Below, piece by piece: positions 34,869 to 42,594 of a DNA stretch of 64,000 bases. The translations under genes were made by a program, and so were the position numbers. The notes under the pieces are model-generated. The model searched no databases. It saw only the letters and a program-made list of their open reading frames with translations, and had not been told where the DNA came from. Within the stretch, counting starts at the first letter, position 1. The number at the start of each line of letters is the position of its first letter. The stretch is taken from the NCBI RefSeq assembly GCF_900105805.1, contig NZ_LT629788.1, forward strand, positions 1-64,000, given 5' to 3'. The stretch is from Pseudomonas moraviensis (GTDB taxonomy: Bacteria; Pseudomonadota; Gammaproteobacteria; Pseudomonadales; Pseudomonadaceae).

Positions 34869-35870
34869 ATGAATGATTTACAGATCGACGACATTAAAAC
34901 CGACGAGAACGCCGCCATGGTGTTGTTGGTGGATGATCAGGCGATGATCGGCGAAGCGGTGCGCCGTGGGCTGTCGGATCAGGAAAACATCGACTTCCAC
35001 TTCTGCTCCGACCCGCAGCAGGCCGTTGCCCAGGCGGTGCGGATCAAACCGACGGTGATCCTCCAGGACCTGGTGATGCCCGGCCTCGATGGCCTGAGCC
35101 TGGTGCGCGAATACCGCAATCACCCGGCGACCAAGGACATTCCGATCATCGTCCTCTCGACCAAGGAAGATCCGCTGATCAAGAGCGCGGCGTTCTCTGC
35201 TGGCGCCAACGACTATCTGGTGAAACTGCCGGACACCATCGAACTGGTCGCGCGCATTCGCTATCACTCGCGCTCGTACATGACGCTGCTGCAACGCGAT
35301 GCGGCCTACCGTGCGTTGCGGGTCAGCCAGCAGCAATTGCTCGACACCAATCTGGTGCTGCAACGGCTGATGAACTCCGACGGCCTGACCGGGCTGTCCA
35401 ACCGCCGTCACTTCGACGAGTACCTGGAACTGGAGTGGCGCCGTTCGCTGCGCGATCAGACGCAGCTGTCATTGCTGATGATCGACGTCGATTACTTCAA
35501 GTCGTACAACGACAGTTTTGGCCACGTAGAAGGCGACGAAGCGTTGCGCAAGGTCGCGACGGCGATCCGCGAGGCCAGCGCGCGACCGTCGGACCTGCCG
35601 GCGCGTTATGGCGGCGAAGAGTTTGTGCTGGTCCTGCCGAACACCTCGCCGGGCGGCGCGCGGCTGTTGGCCGAGAAGCTGCGCCAGACCGTGGCGGCGC
35701 TGAAGATCCCGCATAACACCCCGGCCGAGGGCTCCAGTCTGACCATCAGCATCGGTCTGGCGACCATGGTGCCGCAGCCAGGAAGTGATTGCCGGTTGCT
35801 GATTTCGGCAGCGGATCGTGGGTTGTATCTGGCGAAGAACAATGGCCGTAATCAGGTCGGGATCGAATAA
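34869..35870 (+). CDS. wspR: WspR, receiver-GGDEF diguanylate cyclase
   Basis: 333 residues. An N-terminal receiver (MVLLVDDQAMIGEAVRRGL; Asp in VILQDLVMPGLDG) is joined by a helical stalk to a GGDEF domain. The active-site loop is RYGGEEF, an active form, and an RxxD inhibitory c-di-GMP site (RPSD) lies five residues before it. Phosphorylation by WspE promotes clustering and c-di-GMP synthesis, leading to exopolysaccharide and biofilm output. This is the last gene of the operon. REP-like hairpins follow instead of a clear terminator. Confidence 0.97.
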   Translation: MNDLQIDDIKTDENAAMVLLVDDQAMIGEAVRRGLSDQENIDFHFCSDPQQAVAQAVRIKPTVILQDLVMPGLDGLSLVREYRNHPATKDIPIIVLSTKEDPLIKSAAFSAGANDYLVKLPDTIELVARIRYHSRSYMTLLQRDAAYRALRVSQQQLLDTNLVLQRLMNSDGLTGLSNRRHFDEYLELEWRRSLRDQTQLSLLMIDVDYFKSYNDSFGHVEGDEALRKVATAIREASARPSDLPARYGGEEFVLVLPNTSPGGARLLAEKLRQTVAALKIPHNTPAEGSSLTISIGLATMVPQPGSDCRLLISAADRGLYLAKNNGRNQVGIE

Positions 35871-35880
35871 CGCCCATTGC

Positions 35881-35923
35881 CCTCACCCCAGCCCTCTCCC
35901 AGAGGGAGAGGGCTGGGGTGAGG
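35881..35923. repeat. Long GC-rich hairpin (multicopy intergenic type)
   Basis: Perfect 20-bp arms (CCTCACCCCAGCCCTCTCCC and its complement) around a three-base loop, just after wspR. This sequence type is common between genes in Pseudomonas. It may end or protect the wsp transcript. It lies within the 307-base wspR-prfB gap. Confidence 0.88.
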
Positions 35924-36044
35924 CGTCTCGGGTCAGACAGCGACCTGAAAGAATGTGGCGATTATGGATTTGCAGTCTTGGCGATTACGGATTCGGCAAA
36001 GCCCTTTCAGATCGGCGTAGCTCCCGAATATCCCCCGATCGGTC

Positions 36045-36077
36045 CCCTCTCCCTCCGGGAGAGGGCTAGGGTGAGGG
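36045..36077. repeat. Second partial copy of the same hairpin
   Basis: CCCTCTCCC / GGGAGAGGG with a three-base loop, then GCTAGGGTGAGG, related to the element at 35881. The pair brackets about 120 bases of unassigned sequence before prfB. Confidence 0.8.
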
Positions 36078-36177
36078 CAGCAATCTCGGCCCATTCACCG
36101 CCAGACGGGCTGCCGCGACAGCCTGTTTACGTTATACTCGCCGGCTTTCAAAAGTTCGCCAACGAGTGCTGCCCGTC

Positions 36178-37273
36178 ATGGAAATCAACCCGATCCTGAA
36201 CACCATCAAGGACCTGTCCGAGCGCTCCGAAACTATTCGGGGGTATCTTTGACTACGATCAAAAGCATGAGCGTCTGACCGAAGTCAATCGCGAGCTTGA
36301 AGATCCGAGTGTCTGGAACAAACCTGAATACGCCCAGGAGCTGGGCCGCGAGCGTGCCGCGCTGGCGCAGATCGTCGACACCCTCGACGAACTGAACGGT
36401 GGTCTGGCTGATTGCCGCGACCTGCTGGAAATGGCCGTCGAAGAAAACGACGAAGGCGCAGTGGGCGATGTCGTCGCCGAGCTGGCCCGTCTCGAGGAAA
36501 ATCTGGCCAAGCTGGAATTCCGCCGCATGTTCAGCCATGAAATGGACCCGAACAACGCCTACCTGGACATCCAGGCCGGGTCCGGCGGTACCGAAGCGCA
36601 GGACTGGGCCAACATCCTCCTGCGCATGTACCTGCGCTGGGCTGACAAACGCGGTTTCGACGCCACCATCATGGAACTGTCCGCCGGTGAAGTCGCCGGG
36701 ATCAAGGGCGCGACCGTGCACATCAAGGGCGAATATGCCTTTGGCTGGCTGCGTACCGAGATCGGCGTGCACCGTCTGGTGCGCAAGAGCCCGTTCGACT
36801 CCGGCAACCGTCGCCACACTTCGTTCTCCGCCGTTTTCGTCTCGCCAGAGATCGATGACAAGGTGGAAATCGAAATCAACCCGGCAGACCTGCGGATCGA
36901 CACCTATCGTTCCTCCGGTGCCGGTGGTCAGCACGTAAACACCACCGACTCGGCCGTACGTATCACCCACGTACCGACCAACACCGTGGTCAGCTGCCAG
37001 AACGAGCGTTCCCAGCACGCCAACAAGGACACCGCGATGAAAATGCTGCGGGCCAAGTTGTACGAGCAGGAAATGCAGAAGCGCAACGCTGCCTCGCAAG
37101 CGCTGGAAGACACCAAGTCGGACATCGGCTGGGGTCACCAGATCCGCTCTTACGTGCTCGATGCCTCGCGGATCAAGGATCTGCGTACCAACATCGAACG
37201 CAGCGATTGCGACAAGGTGCTCGACGGCGATATCGACGAGTATCTGGAAGCCAGCCTGAAATCGGGCCTGTAA
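36178..37273 (+). CDS. prfB: Peptide chain release factor 2, expressed by programmed +1 frameshift
   Basis: RF2 recognises UAA and UGA stop codons and triggers peptide release. The start at 36178 (MEINPILNTIKDLSER) runs to an in-frame TGA at 36250-36252; the ribosome must slip +1 to continue as DYDQKHERL in the second frame through to 37273, about 364 residues in all. Domains seen: the catalytic GGQ motif (SSGAGGQHVNTTDSAVRITH), the GSGGTEAQDWA motif, and the codon-recognition region with SPFDSGNRRHTSF (SPF tripeptide). The frameshift is the normal autoregulation of RF2, not a mutation. lysS follows 114 bases downstream as in many gammaproteobacteria. Confidence 0.97.
36237..36253 (+). promoter_or_regulatory. 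Programmed +1 ribosomal frameshift site of prfB
   Basis: The string CGGGGGTATCTTTGAC holds the classical elements: a G-rich Shine-Dalgarno-like tract, a three-base spacer, the slippery CTT codon, the in-frame TGA stop and a following C. Low RF2 slows termination at the UGA and favours the shift, which closes the feedback loop. Confidence 0.96.
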
Positions 37274-37312
37274 CAGACGCCAAAACAGGATCGAGCGACT
37301 CGACTCGATCCC

Positions 37313-37358
37313 TGTAGGAGCCAGCCTGCTGGCGATCCCCGGGCCGCAGGGCCCGGGG
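37313..37358. repeat. Variant REP-like element between prfB and lysS
   Basis: TGTAGGAGCCAGCCTGCTGG is a variant of the REP arm found elsewhere in the window; it is followed by a separate GC-rich palindromic stretch (CCCCGGGCCGCAGGGCCCGGGG). Confidence 0.65.
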
Positions 37359-37387
37359 GCAACGAACCTGATGGAATACTTAAAGAC

Positions 37388-38890
37388 ATGAGCGACCTAC
37401 AACTCGACCCGCAAGCCCTGCAACAGGAAGAAAACTCCCTGATCGCCCTGCGCAAGGAAAAGCTTGCTGCCGAGCGCGCCAAGGGCAATGCCTTCCCGAA
37501 CGACTTCCGCCGCGAAAACTACTGCGATGCCTTGCAGAAACAGTACGCGGACAAGACCAAGGAAGAGCTGGCAGAGGCTGCAATCCCGGTCAAGGTAGCC
37601 GGTCGCATCATGCTCAACCGTGGCTCGTTCATGGTGATCCAGGACATGACCGGGCGCATCCAGGTCTACGTCAACCGCAAGACTTTGCCTGAAGAAACCC
37701 TGGCCGCGGTGAAAACCTGGGACATGGGCGACATCATTGCTGCCGAAGGCACTCTGGCGCGTTCCGGCAAGGGTGACCTGTACGTTGAAATGACCAGCGT
37801 GCGACTGCTGACCAAGTCGCTGCGCCCGCTGCCGGACAAGCACCACGGCCTGACCGACACCGAACAACGCTACCGTCAGCGCTATGTCGACCTGATCGTC
37901 AACGAAGACGTGCGCCAGACCTTCCGCGTCCGTTCGCAAGTGATCGCACACATCCGCAGCTTCCTGATGAAGCGCGACTTCCTCGAAGTCGAAACGCCGA
38001 TGCTGCAGACCATTCCCGGCGGCGCCGCGGCCAAGCCGTTCGAAACCCACCACAATGCGCTCGACCTGCCAATGTTCCTGCGTATCGCCCCAGAGCTGTA
38101 TCTGAAGCGTCTGGTGGTTGGCGGTTTCGAGAAAGTGTTCGAGATCAACCGCAACTTCCGTAACGAAGGTGTTTCGACTCGTCACAACCCTGAATTCACC
38201 ATGTTGGAGTTCTATCAGGCGTACGCCGATTACGAAGACAACATGGATCTCACTGAAGAACTGTTCCGCGAGCTGGCGCAGCTGGTTCTGGGCAGCACCG
38301 ACGTGCCGTACGGCGACAAGGTGTTCCACTTCGGCGAACCGTTCGTGCGTCTGTCGGTGTTCGACTCGATCCTCAAGTACAACCCTGAGCTGACCGCCGA
38401 TGATCTGAACGACATCGACAAGGCTCGCGCCATCGCCAAGAAGGCTGGCGCCAAGGTGCTGGGCTTCGAAGGTCTGGGCAAACTTCAGGTGATGATTTTC
38501 GAAGAACTGGTCGAGCACAAGCTGGAGCAGCCGCACTTCATCACTCAGTACCCGTTCGAAGTGTCGCCGCTGGCCCGTCGCAACGACGACAACCCGAACG
38601 TCACCGACCGTTTCGAGCTGTTCATCGGTGGTCGTGAAATCGCCAACGCCTACTCCGAGTTGAACGACGCGGAAGACCAGGCCGAGCGCTTCATGGCGCA
38701 GGTGGCCGACAAGGACGCCGGCGACGACGAAGCCATGCACTACGACGCCGACTTCGTCCGTGCGCTGGAGTACGGCATGCCGCCAACCGCCGGTGAAGGT
38801 ATCGGCATCGATCGTCTGGTGATGTTGCTGACCAACTCGCCGTCGATCCGCGATGTGATCCTGTTCCCGCACATGCGACCGCAAGCGTAA
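37388..38890 (+). CDS. lysS: Lysyl-tRNA synthetase, class II
   Basis: 500 residues, the usual size. The enzyme charges tRNA-Lys. The N-terminal OB-fold anticodon-binding domain spans about 60-150 (AGRIMLNRGSFMVIQDMTGRIQVYV). Class II motifs follow: motif 1 near FLEVETPMLQTIPGGAAAKPF, motif 2 FRNEGVSTRHNPEFTMLE, motif 3 GIGIDRLVMLLTNSPSIRDVI. The C-terminus LFPHMRPQ is typical. The ATG at 37388 gives the normal N-terminus. A strong terminator follows 12 bases after the stop. Confidence 0.97.
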   Translation: MSDLQLDPQALQQEENSLIALRKEKLAAERAKGNAFPNDFRRENYCDALQKQYADKTKEELAEAAIPVKVAGRIMLNRGSFMVIQDMTGRIQVYVNRKTLPEETLAAVKTWDMGDIIAAEGTLARSGKGDLYVEMTSVRLLTKSLRPLPDKHHGLTDTEQRYRQRYVDLIVNEDVRQTFRVRSQVIAHIRSFLMKRDFLEVETPMLQTIPGGAAAKPFETHHNALDLPMFLRIAPELYLKRLVVGGFEKVFEINRNFRNEGVSTRHNPEFTMLEFYQAYADYEDNMDLTEELFRELAQLVLGSTDVPYGDKVFHFGEPFVRLSVFDSILKYNPELTADDLNDIDKARAIAKKAGAKVLGFEGLGKLQVMIFEELVEHKLEQPHFITQYPFEVSPLARRNDDNPNVTDRFELFIGGREIANAYSELNDAEDQAERFMAQVADKDAGDDEAMHYDADFVRALEYGMPPTAGEGIGIDRLVMLLTNSPSIRDVILFPHMRPQA

Positions 38891-38902
38891 ACGTTTCAGT
38901 TG

Positions 38903-38930
38903 AAAAGCCGCCTAAAACAGGCGGCTTTTT
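38903..38930 (+). terminator. Rho-independent terminator of lysS
   Basis: Stem AAAAGCCGCC / GGCGGCTTTT with a short loop and T run. Confidence 0.9.
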
Positions 38931-38992
38931 ATTGCCTGTCTGGTACAAATGTATCAATTGGTTAATTTGCAAATAGCAGAGGAAGTGCTGTC

Positions 38993-39709
38993 GTGATGGG
39001 TGCAATAGCTCAAGAAGGTGCAGCGGGTATCGCCACTGCGGTCGCTGAAAGTGTTCAGTACCAGGGCCGCAAGGCCAGCCGACAGGGCAGTGAGCAGCGT
39101 CGCCAGGACATTCTCGACGCAGCAATGCGCATTGTCGTGCGCGACGGCGTGCGTGCCGTGCGCCATCGTGCGGTCGCGGCGGAGGCGGGTGTGCCGCTGT
39201 CGGCGACCACGTATTACTTCAAGGATATCGATGACCTGCTCACCGATACCTTTGCCCAATACGTCGAACGCAGCGCGGCGTACATGGCCAAGTTGTGGGT
39301 CAACAACGAAGGTCTGTTGCGTGAGATGGTGGTCAGCGCCGACGGCAGCCCCGAATCGCGCTCGCAACTGGCCGATGACATTGCGCGGCTGATGGCCGAT
39401 TACGTGCACCGGCAATTGATCAACCGCCGCGAGCATCTGATGGCTGAACAGGCATTCCGTCAGGAAGCGCTGCTCAACCCGCGTCTGGCCATTCTGGTGC
39501 GTTCGCATCAGCAGATTCTGCTGCAGGGTACTTGCCAGTTGTTCCAGGTATTGGGCTCGCGCGAACCGCAGCAGGATGCCAAGGTGTTGACGGCGATTAT
39601 CGGGCGGATGGAATATCAGGGCCTGCTCAATGACGCCGAGCCCCTGGCCGAAGAGGACATGCTCGGGATTCTGACGCGGTATATGCACCTGGTGCTGGCA
39701 TCGGTCTAG
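38993..39709 (+). CDS. TetR family transcriptional regulator
   Basis: 238 residues from a GTG at 38993, favoured by AGGAAG seven bases before; the adjacent ATG at 38996 would also serve. A ~40-residue N-terminal tail precedes the TetR helix-turn-helix: RRQDILDAAMRIVVRDGVRAVRHRAVAAEAGVPLSATTYYFKDIDDLL. The C-terminal ligand-binding part is helical. The gene sits after lysS, the position held by a TetR gene in P. aeruginosa as well (I recall PA3699). The ligand and target genes are not evident; no divergent partner gene is present. Confidence 0.88.
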   Translation: MMGAIAQEGAAGIATAVAESVQYQGRKASRQGSEQRRQDILDAAMRIVVRDGVRAVRHRAVAAEAGVPLSATTYYFKDIDDLLTDTFAQYVERSAAYMAKLWVNNEGLLREMVVSADGSPESRSQLADDIARLMADYVHRQLINRREHLMAEQAFRQEALLNPRLAILVRSHQQILLQGTCQLFQVLGSREPQQDAKVLTAIIGRMEYQGLLNDAEPLAEEDMLGILTRYMHLVLASV

Positions 39710-39725
39710 CGCTTGACGCTACACC

Positions 39726-39815
39726 TGTGGGAGCGAGCCTGCTCGCGAAAGCGCTCTGATATTCAACATCTCCGTTGTCTGACACAGTGCATTCGCGAGC
39801 AGGCTCGCTCCCACA
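39726..39815. repeat. Paired REP element
   Basis: Two 24-bp arms of the GCGAGCAGGCTCGCTCCCAC family, here in the opposite order to the 8263 element and 42 bases apart. Confidence 0.88.
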
Positions 39816-39866
39816 AAGGCTTAAAGTCTGAGTTTCAGCACGTCACGTTTTCTACAGGAGTTTCGG

Positions 39867-41144
39867 GTGGACGATTACCAGCAGACGATACGCATGTTGT
39901 CCGATCGCATTGTGCTGGCGCAGACGCCGATCCGCGTGCTCGATGCGGTCAAGTGGGACGACAACGTGCGCAAGGGCTTCCTCAAGGCCAAAGGCAAGGA
40001 AATGCCGGCGGTGGATCGCGACTACTACCTCAACCGTCCGCTGTCATTCGATTCGAGCCAGGTCAAACTGGAATTCCAGAACATCGAGCGTGACATTACC
40101 CGTCAGCTCGGCCAGTTCAACCCGGTCGGGCAGATCATGCGGCGCATGTGCAAGGAATACCGCATGGTCGTGCGCATGCTCGAAGCGCGCGGCACCGAGG
40201 ATTTCGGCCTGATCTCGCAAGAGCTGTACGGCGCGGCGTCCGATGCCTTCCACGCCGGTGACCCGACCCTGGCCGATCTTGGCCTGATGATGTCCGACTA
40301 CCTGAACAACATCGACGGGCGCGGCGACCTCAAGGACGAGCCGAAAATCCTTACCGCCAAAGACGCCGTGCACCTGCTGCAAACCCGTTTGAACAAGGTA
40401 TTCGGCGAGGCCGAGGAAACCATTCGCGTATTCGAGTCCGACGGCATCGTCGCCGACGCCGCAGCGGGCGCCGACTACATCAAGATCCGCACCGACGCGC
40501 TGTTCAACGACCGCGATGTGCGCGCACTGGAAGTCCACGAAGGCCTCGTGCACGTCGGCACCACGCTCAACGGTTTGAACCAGCCGATCTGCACGTTCCT
40601 GTCGAAAGGCCCGCCCTCGTCGACGGTAACGCAGGAAGGTCTGGCGATCCTGATGGAAATCATCACCTTCGCCTCCTACCCGAGTCGCCTGCGCAAACTG
40701 ACCAACCGCACCCGTGCGATTCACATGGTCGAGGAGGGCGCGGACTTCTTGCAGATCTACGAATTCTTCCGCGAGCAGGGTTTCGAAATGGCCGAAAGCT
40801 ACGGCAACGCCAGCCGGGTTTTCCGCGGCTCGACGCCGACCGGTCTGCCATTCACCAAAGACTTGTCCTACCTCAAGGGCTTCATCATGGTTTACAACTA
40901 CATTCAGTTGGCCGTGCGCAAAGGCAAGCTTGAGCAGATTCCGCTGTTGTTCTGTGGCAAGACCACCCTGGAAGACATGCGTACCTTGCGGCAACTGGTG
41001 GATGAGGGGCTGGTGGTGCCGCCGAAGTATCTGCCGGACCAGTTCCGGGACTTGAACGCGTTGTCGGCGTGGATGTGTTTCTCCAACTTCCTCAACCATT
41101 TGAGCCTGGACCGGATCGAAGCGGATTACTCCAATATCCTCTAG
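39867..41144 (+). CDS. QEGLA-motif (DUF1704) protein, putative zinc metallopeptidase
   Basis: 425 residues from a GTG at 39867 with AGGAG upstream. The signature TQEGLA is at 256-260, and HEGLVH at 223-228 forms an HExxxH motif. The family (often labelled flavohemoglobin expression-modulating QEGLA motif protein) is related to the vertebrate MATCAP tyrosine carboxypeptidases, which use HExxxH and the EGLA glutamate as zinc ligands; by analogy this is a cytoplasmic metallopeptidase. Its substrate in bacteria is not known to me. No signal peptide is present. REP elements flank it on both sides, so it is probably a single-gene unit. Confidence 0.85.
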   Translation: MDDYQQTIRMLSDRIVLAQTPIRVLDAVKWDDNVRKGFLKAKGKEMPAVDRDYYLNRPLSFDSSQVKLEFQNIERDITRQLGQFNPVGQIMRRMCKEYRMVVRMLEARGTEDFGLISQELYGAASDAFHAGDPTLADLGLMMSDYLNNIDGRGDLKDEPKILTAKDAVHLLQTRLNKVFGEAEETIRVFESDGIVADAAAGADYIKIRTDALFNDRDVRALEVHEGLVHVGTTLNGLNQPICTFLSKGPPSSTVTQEGLAILMEIITFASYPSRLRKLTNRTRAIHMVEEGADFLQIYEFFREQGFEMAESYGNASRVFRGSTPTGLPFTKDLSYLKGFIMVYNYIQLAVRKGKLEQIPLLFCGKTTLEDMRTLRQLVDEGLVVPPKYLPDQFRDLNALSAWMCFSNFLNHLSLDRIEADYSNIL

Positions 41145-41160
41145 ACCCAACGCACACCCC

Positions 41161-41250
41161 TGTAGGAGTGAGACTGCTCGCGATAGCGGTGTGTCAATCA
41201 ACCGATATATCGACTGACACAATGCTATCGCGAGCAGGCTCACTCCTACA
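41161..41250. repeat. Paired REP element (TGTAGGAGTGAG variant)
   Basis: Two long inverted arms with core GAGTGAGNCTGCTCGCGATAGC and its complement, about 90 bases end to end, between the QEGLA gene and the hydrolase lipoprotein gene. Confidence 0.88.
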
Positions 41251-41294
41251 GGTTTGTTCTGCATTCCAACCTGAATTCTGCGAGGTTTCACCGG

Positions 41295-42200
41295 ATGAGA
41301 ATCCTCGGCATCCTTTGCCTGCTCTTGACCCTCGGTGGTTGCAGTTCGCTGCTGTTCTACCCCGAACCTGGCCAGATCTTTACCCCGGACAAAGCCAGAC
41401 TCGAATACCGCACTGTCACCCTGACCACCGCCGACGGCCTGAAACTCAATGCCTGGTGGCTGCCGGCCAAACCCGGCGTCGAGGTCAAGGGCACGGTCCT
41501 GCATCTGCACGGCAACGGCGGTAATCTGCCAATGCATCTGGGCGGGAGCTGGTGGTTGCCCAAGAATGGCTATCAGGTGCTGCTGGTCGACTATCGCGGT
41601 TATGGATTGTCCGAGGGCAAGCCGAGCCTGCCGGCGATCTATCAGGACATCGACGCGGCGTTCGCCTGGCTCGACAACGCGCCCGAGGTCAAAGGCAAAC
41701 CGTTGGTGCTGCTCGGACAAAGCCTGGGCGGCGCCATGTCGGTGCATTGGCTGGCGCAGCACCCGGAACGGCAAAAACAACTCAAGGCCCTGGTGCTGGA
41801 TGGCGTGCCCGCCAGTTATCGCAGTGTCGGCCAGTTCGCCCTCAGCACTTCATGGCTGACCTGGCCGTTGCAGGTGCCGCTGTCGTGGCTGGTACCCGAT
41901 GGCGACAGCGCAATCAACTCGATGGCGCAGCTGACTGGCGTGCCCAAGCTAATCTTCCACAGCATCGACGATCCGCTGGTGCCGATGGCCAACGGCATTC
42001 GCCTGTATCAGGCAGCGCCGCCGCCGCGCGTGTTGCAGCTGACTCGTGGCGGTCATGTGCAAACCTTCGGCGACCCGGTGTGGCGTCAGGTCATGCTGCG
42101 CTATCTCGACGATCCCCAACACTTCGACGGCCTGCGCCGACTCGGCGAAATCCCCAACTATCCGCCGCCTCCGAACAATGAAGATGAGACCCCGCAATGA
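41295..42200 (+). CDS. Alpha/beta hydrolase lipoprotein (BEM46-like)
   Basis: 301 residues. A lipoprotein signal ends in the lipobox LGGC with Cys16, so the mature enzyme is lipid-anchored in the envelope. The hydrolase fold is clear: oxyanion region HLHGNGGNLP (~71-79), LVDYRGYGLSEGKP (~98-110), nucleophile Ser143 in LGQSLGGAMS, Asp in FHSIDDPLVPMANG and His in TRGGHVQTF. It therefore has an intact triad, but the substrate is unknown; relatives are called BEM46/ABHD13-type esterases. The stop overlaps the next gene's start by four bases (ATGA), so the two are coupled. Confidence 0.88.
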   Translation: MRILGILCLLLTLGGCSSLLFYPEPGQIFTPDKARLEYRTVTLTTADGLKLNAWWLPAKPGVEVKGTVLHLHGNGGNLPMHLGGSWWLPKNGYQVLLVDYRGYGLSEGKPSLPAIYQDIDAAFAWLDNAPEVKGKPLVLLGQSLGGAMSVHWLAQHPERQKQLKALVLDGVPASYRSVGQFALSTSWLTWPLQVPLSWLVPDGDSAINSMAQLTGVPKLIFHSIDDPLVPMANGIRLYQAAPPPRVLQLTRGGHVQTFGDPVWRQVMLRYLDDPQHFDGLRRLGEIPNYPPPPNNEDETPQ

Positions 42201-42526
42201 CTGAAGAACGCAACGCCATCCCGCTGATCATCACCGGTATCTGCAGCATCCTCGGCACCGTCGGAGCGCTGTGGTACTACGGCTATCTGCATTTCGCCAA
42301 GCCTGAGGATGCGTTGCTGCTGAACGAATTCACCATGCTCAAGACCGTACCGGGCGAGGACTACAAAGTCTCGCTGACCCCAGCGCCGCAAGTGGCGCAG
42401 TGTATTGATGGCGTGCTGGTGTTGTTCGATACCGAACAGAAAGGCCTGACCGGGGTGCTGGTCAACGCGCAGAAGAAAGCCGTGCGTTGCATGGGCGAAG
42501 AGACTCCGCAGCAGTTGGAACAGTGA
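42197..42526 (+). CDS. Small inner-membrane protein, conserved hypothetical
   Basis: 109 residues with one N-terminal membrane helix (IPLIITGICSILGTVGALWYYGYLHF, ~8-33) and a soluble C-terminal part, probably periplasmic, containing two cysteines (VAQCIDGVLVLFD and AVRCMGEET) that could pair. The gene overlaps the hydrolase lipoprotein gene by four bases, so the products may work at the same site in the envelope. I do not recognise a named family. Confidence 0.75.
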   Translation: MTEERNAIPLIITGICSILGTVGALWYYGYLHFAKPEDALLLNEFTMLKTVPGEDYKVSLTPAPQVAQCIDGVLVLFDTEQKGLTGVLVNAQKKAVRCMGEETPQQLEQ

Positions 42527-42594
42527 TTCTGCAGGCCCAGCCCTCACTCCACCGCTTTGCATTCAGAGGGGTGGAGTGTGACGTGCTCTTCAAA

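Noticed and set aside
36178..36252. prfB as a broken gene
   Set aside because: The early stop is the normal programmed frameshift site of RF2.
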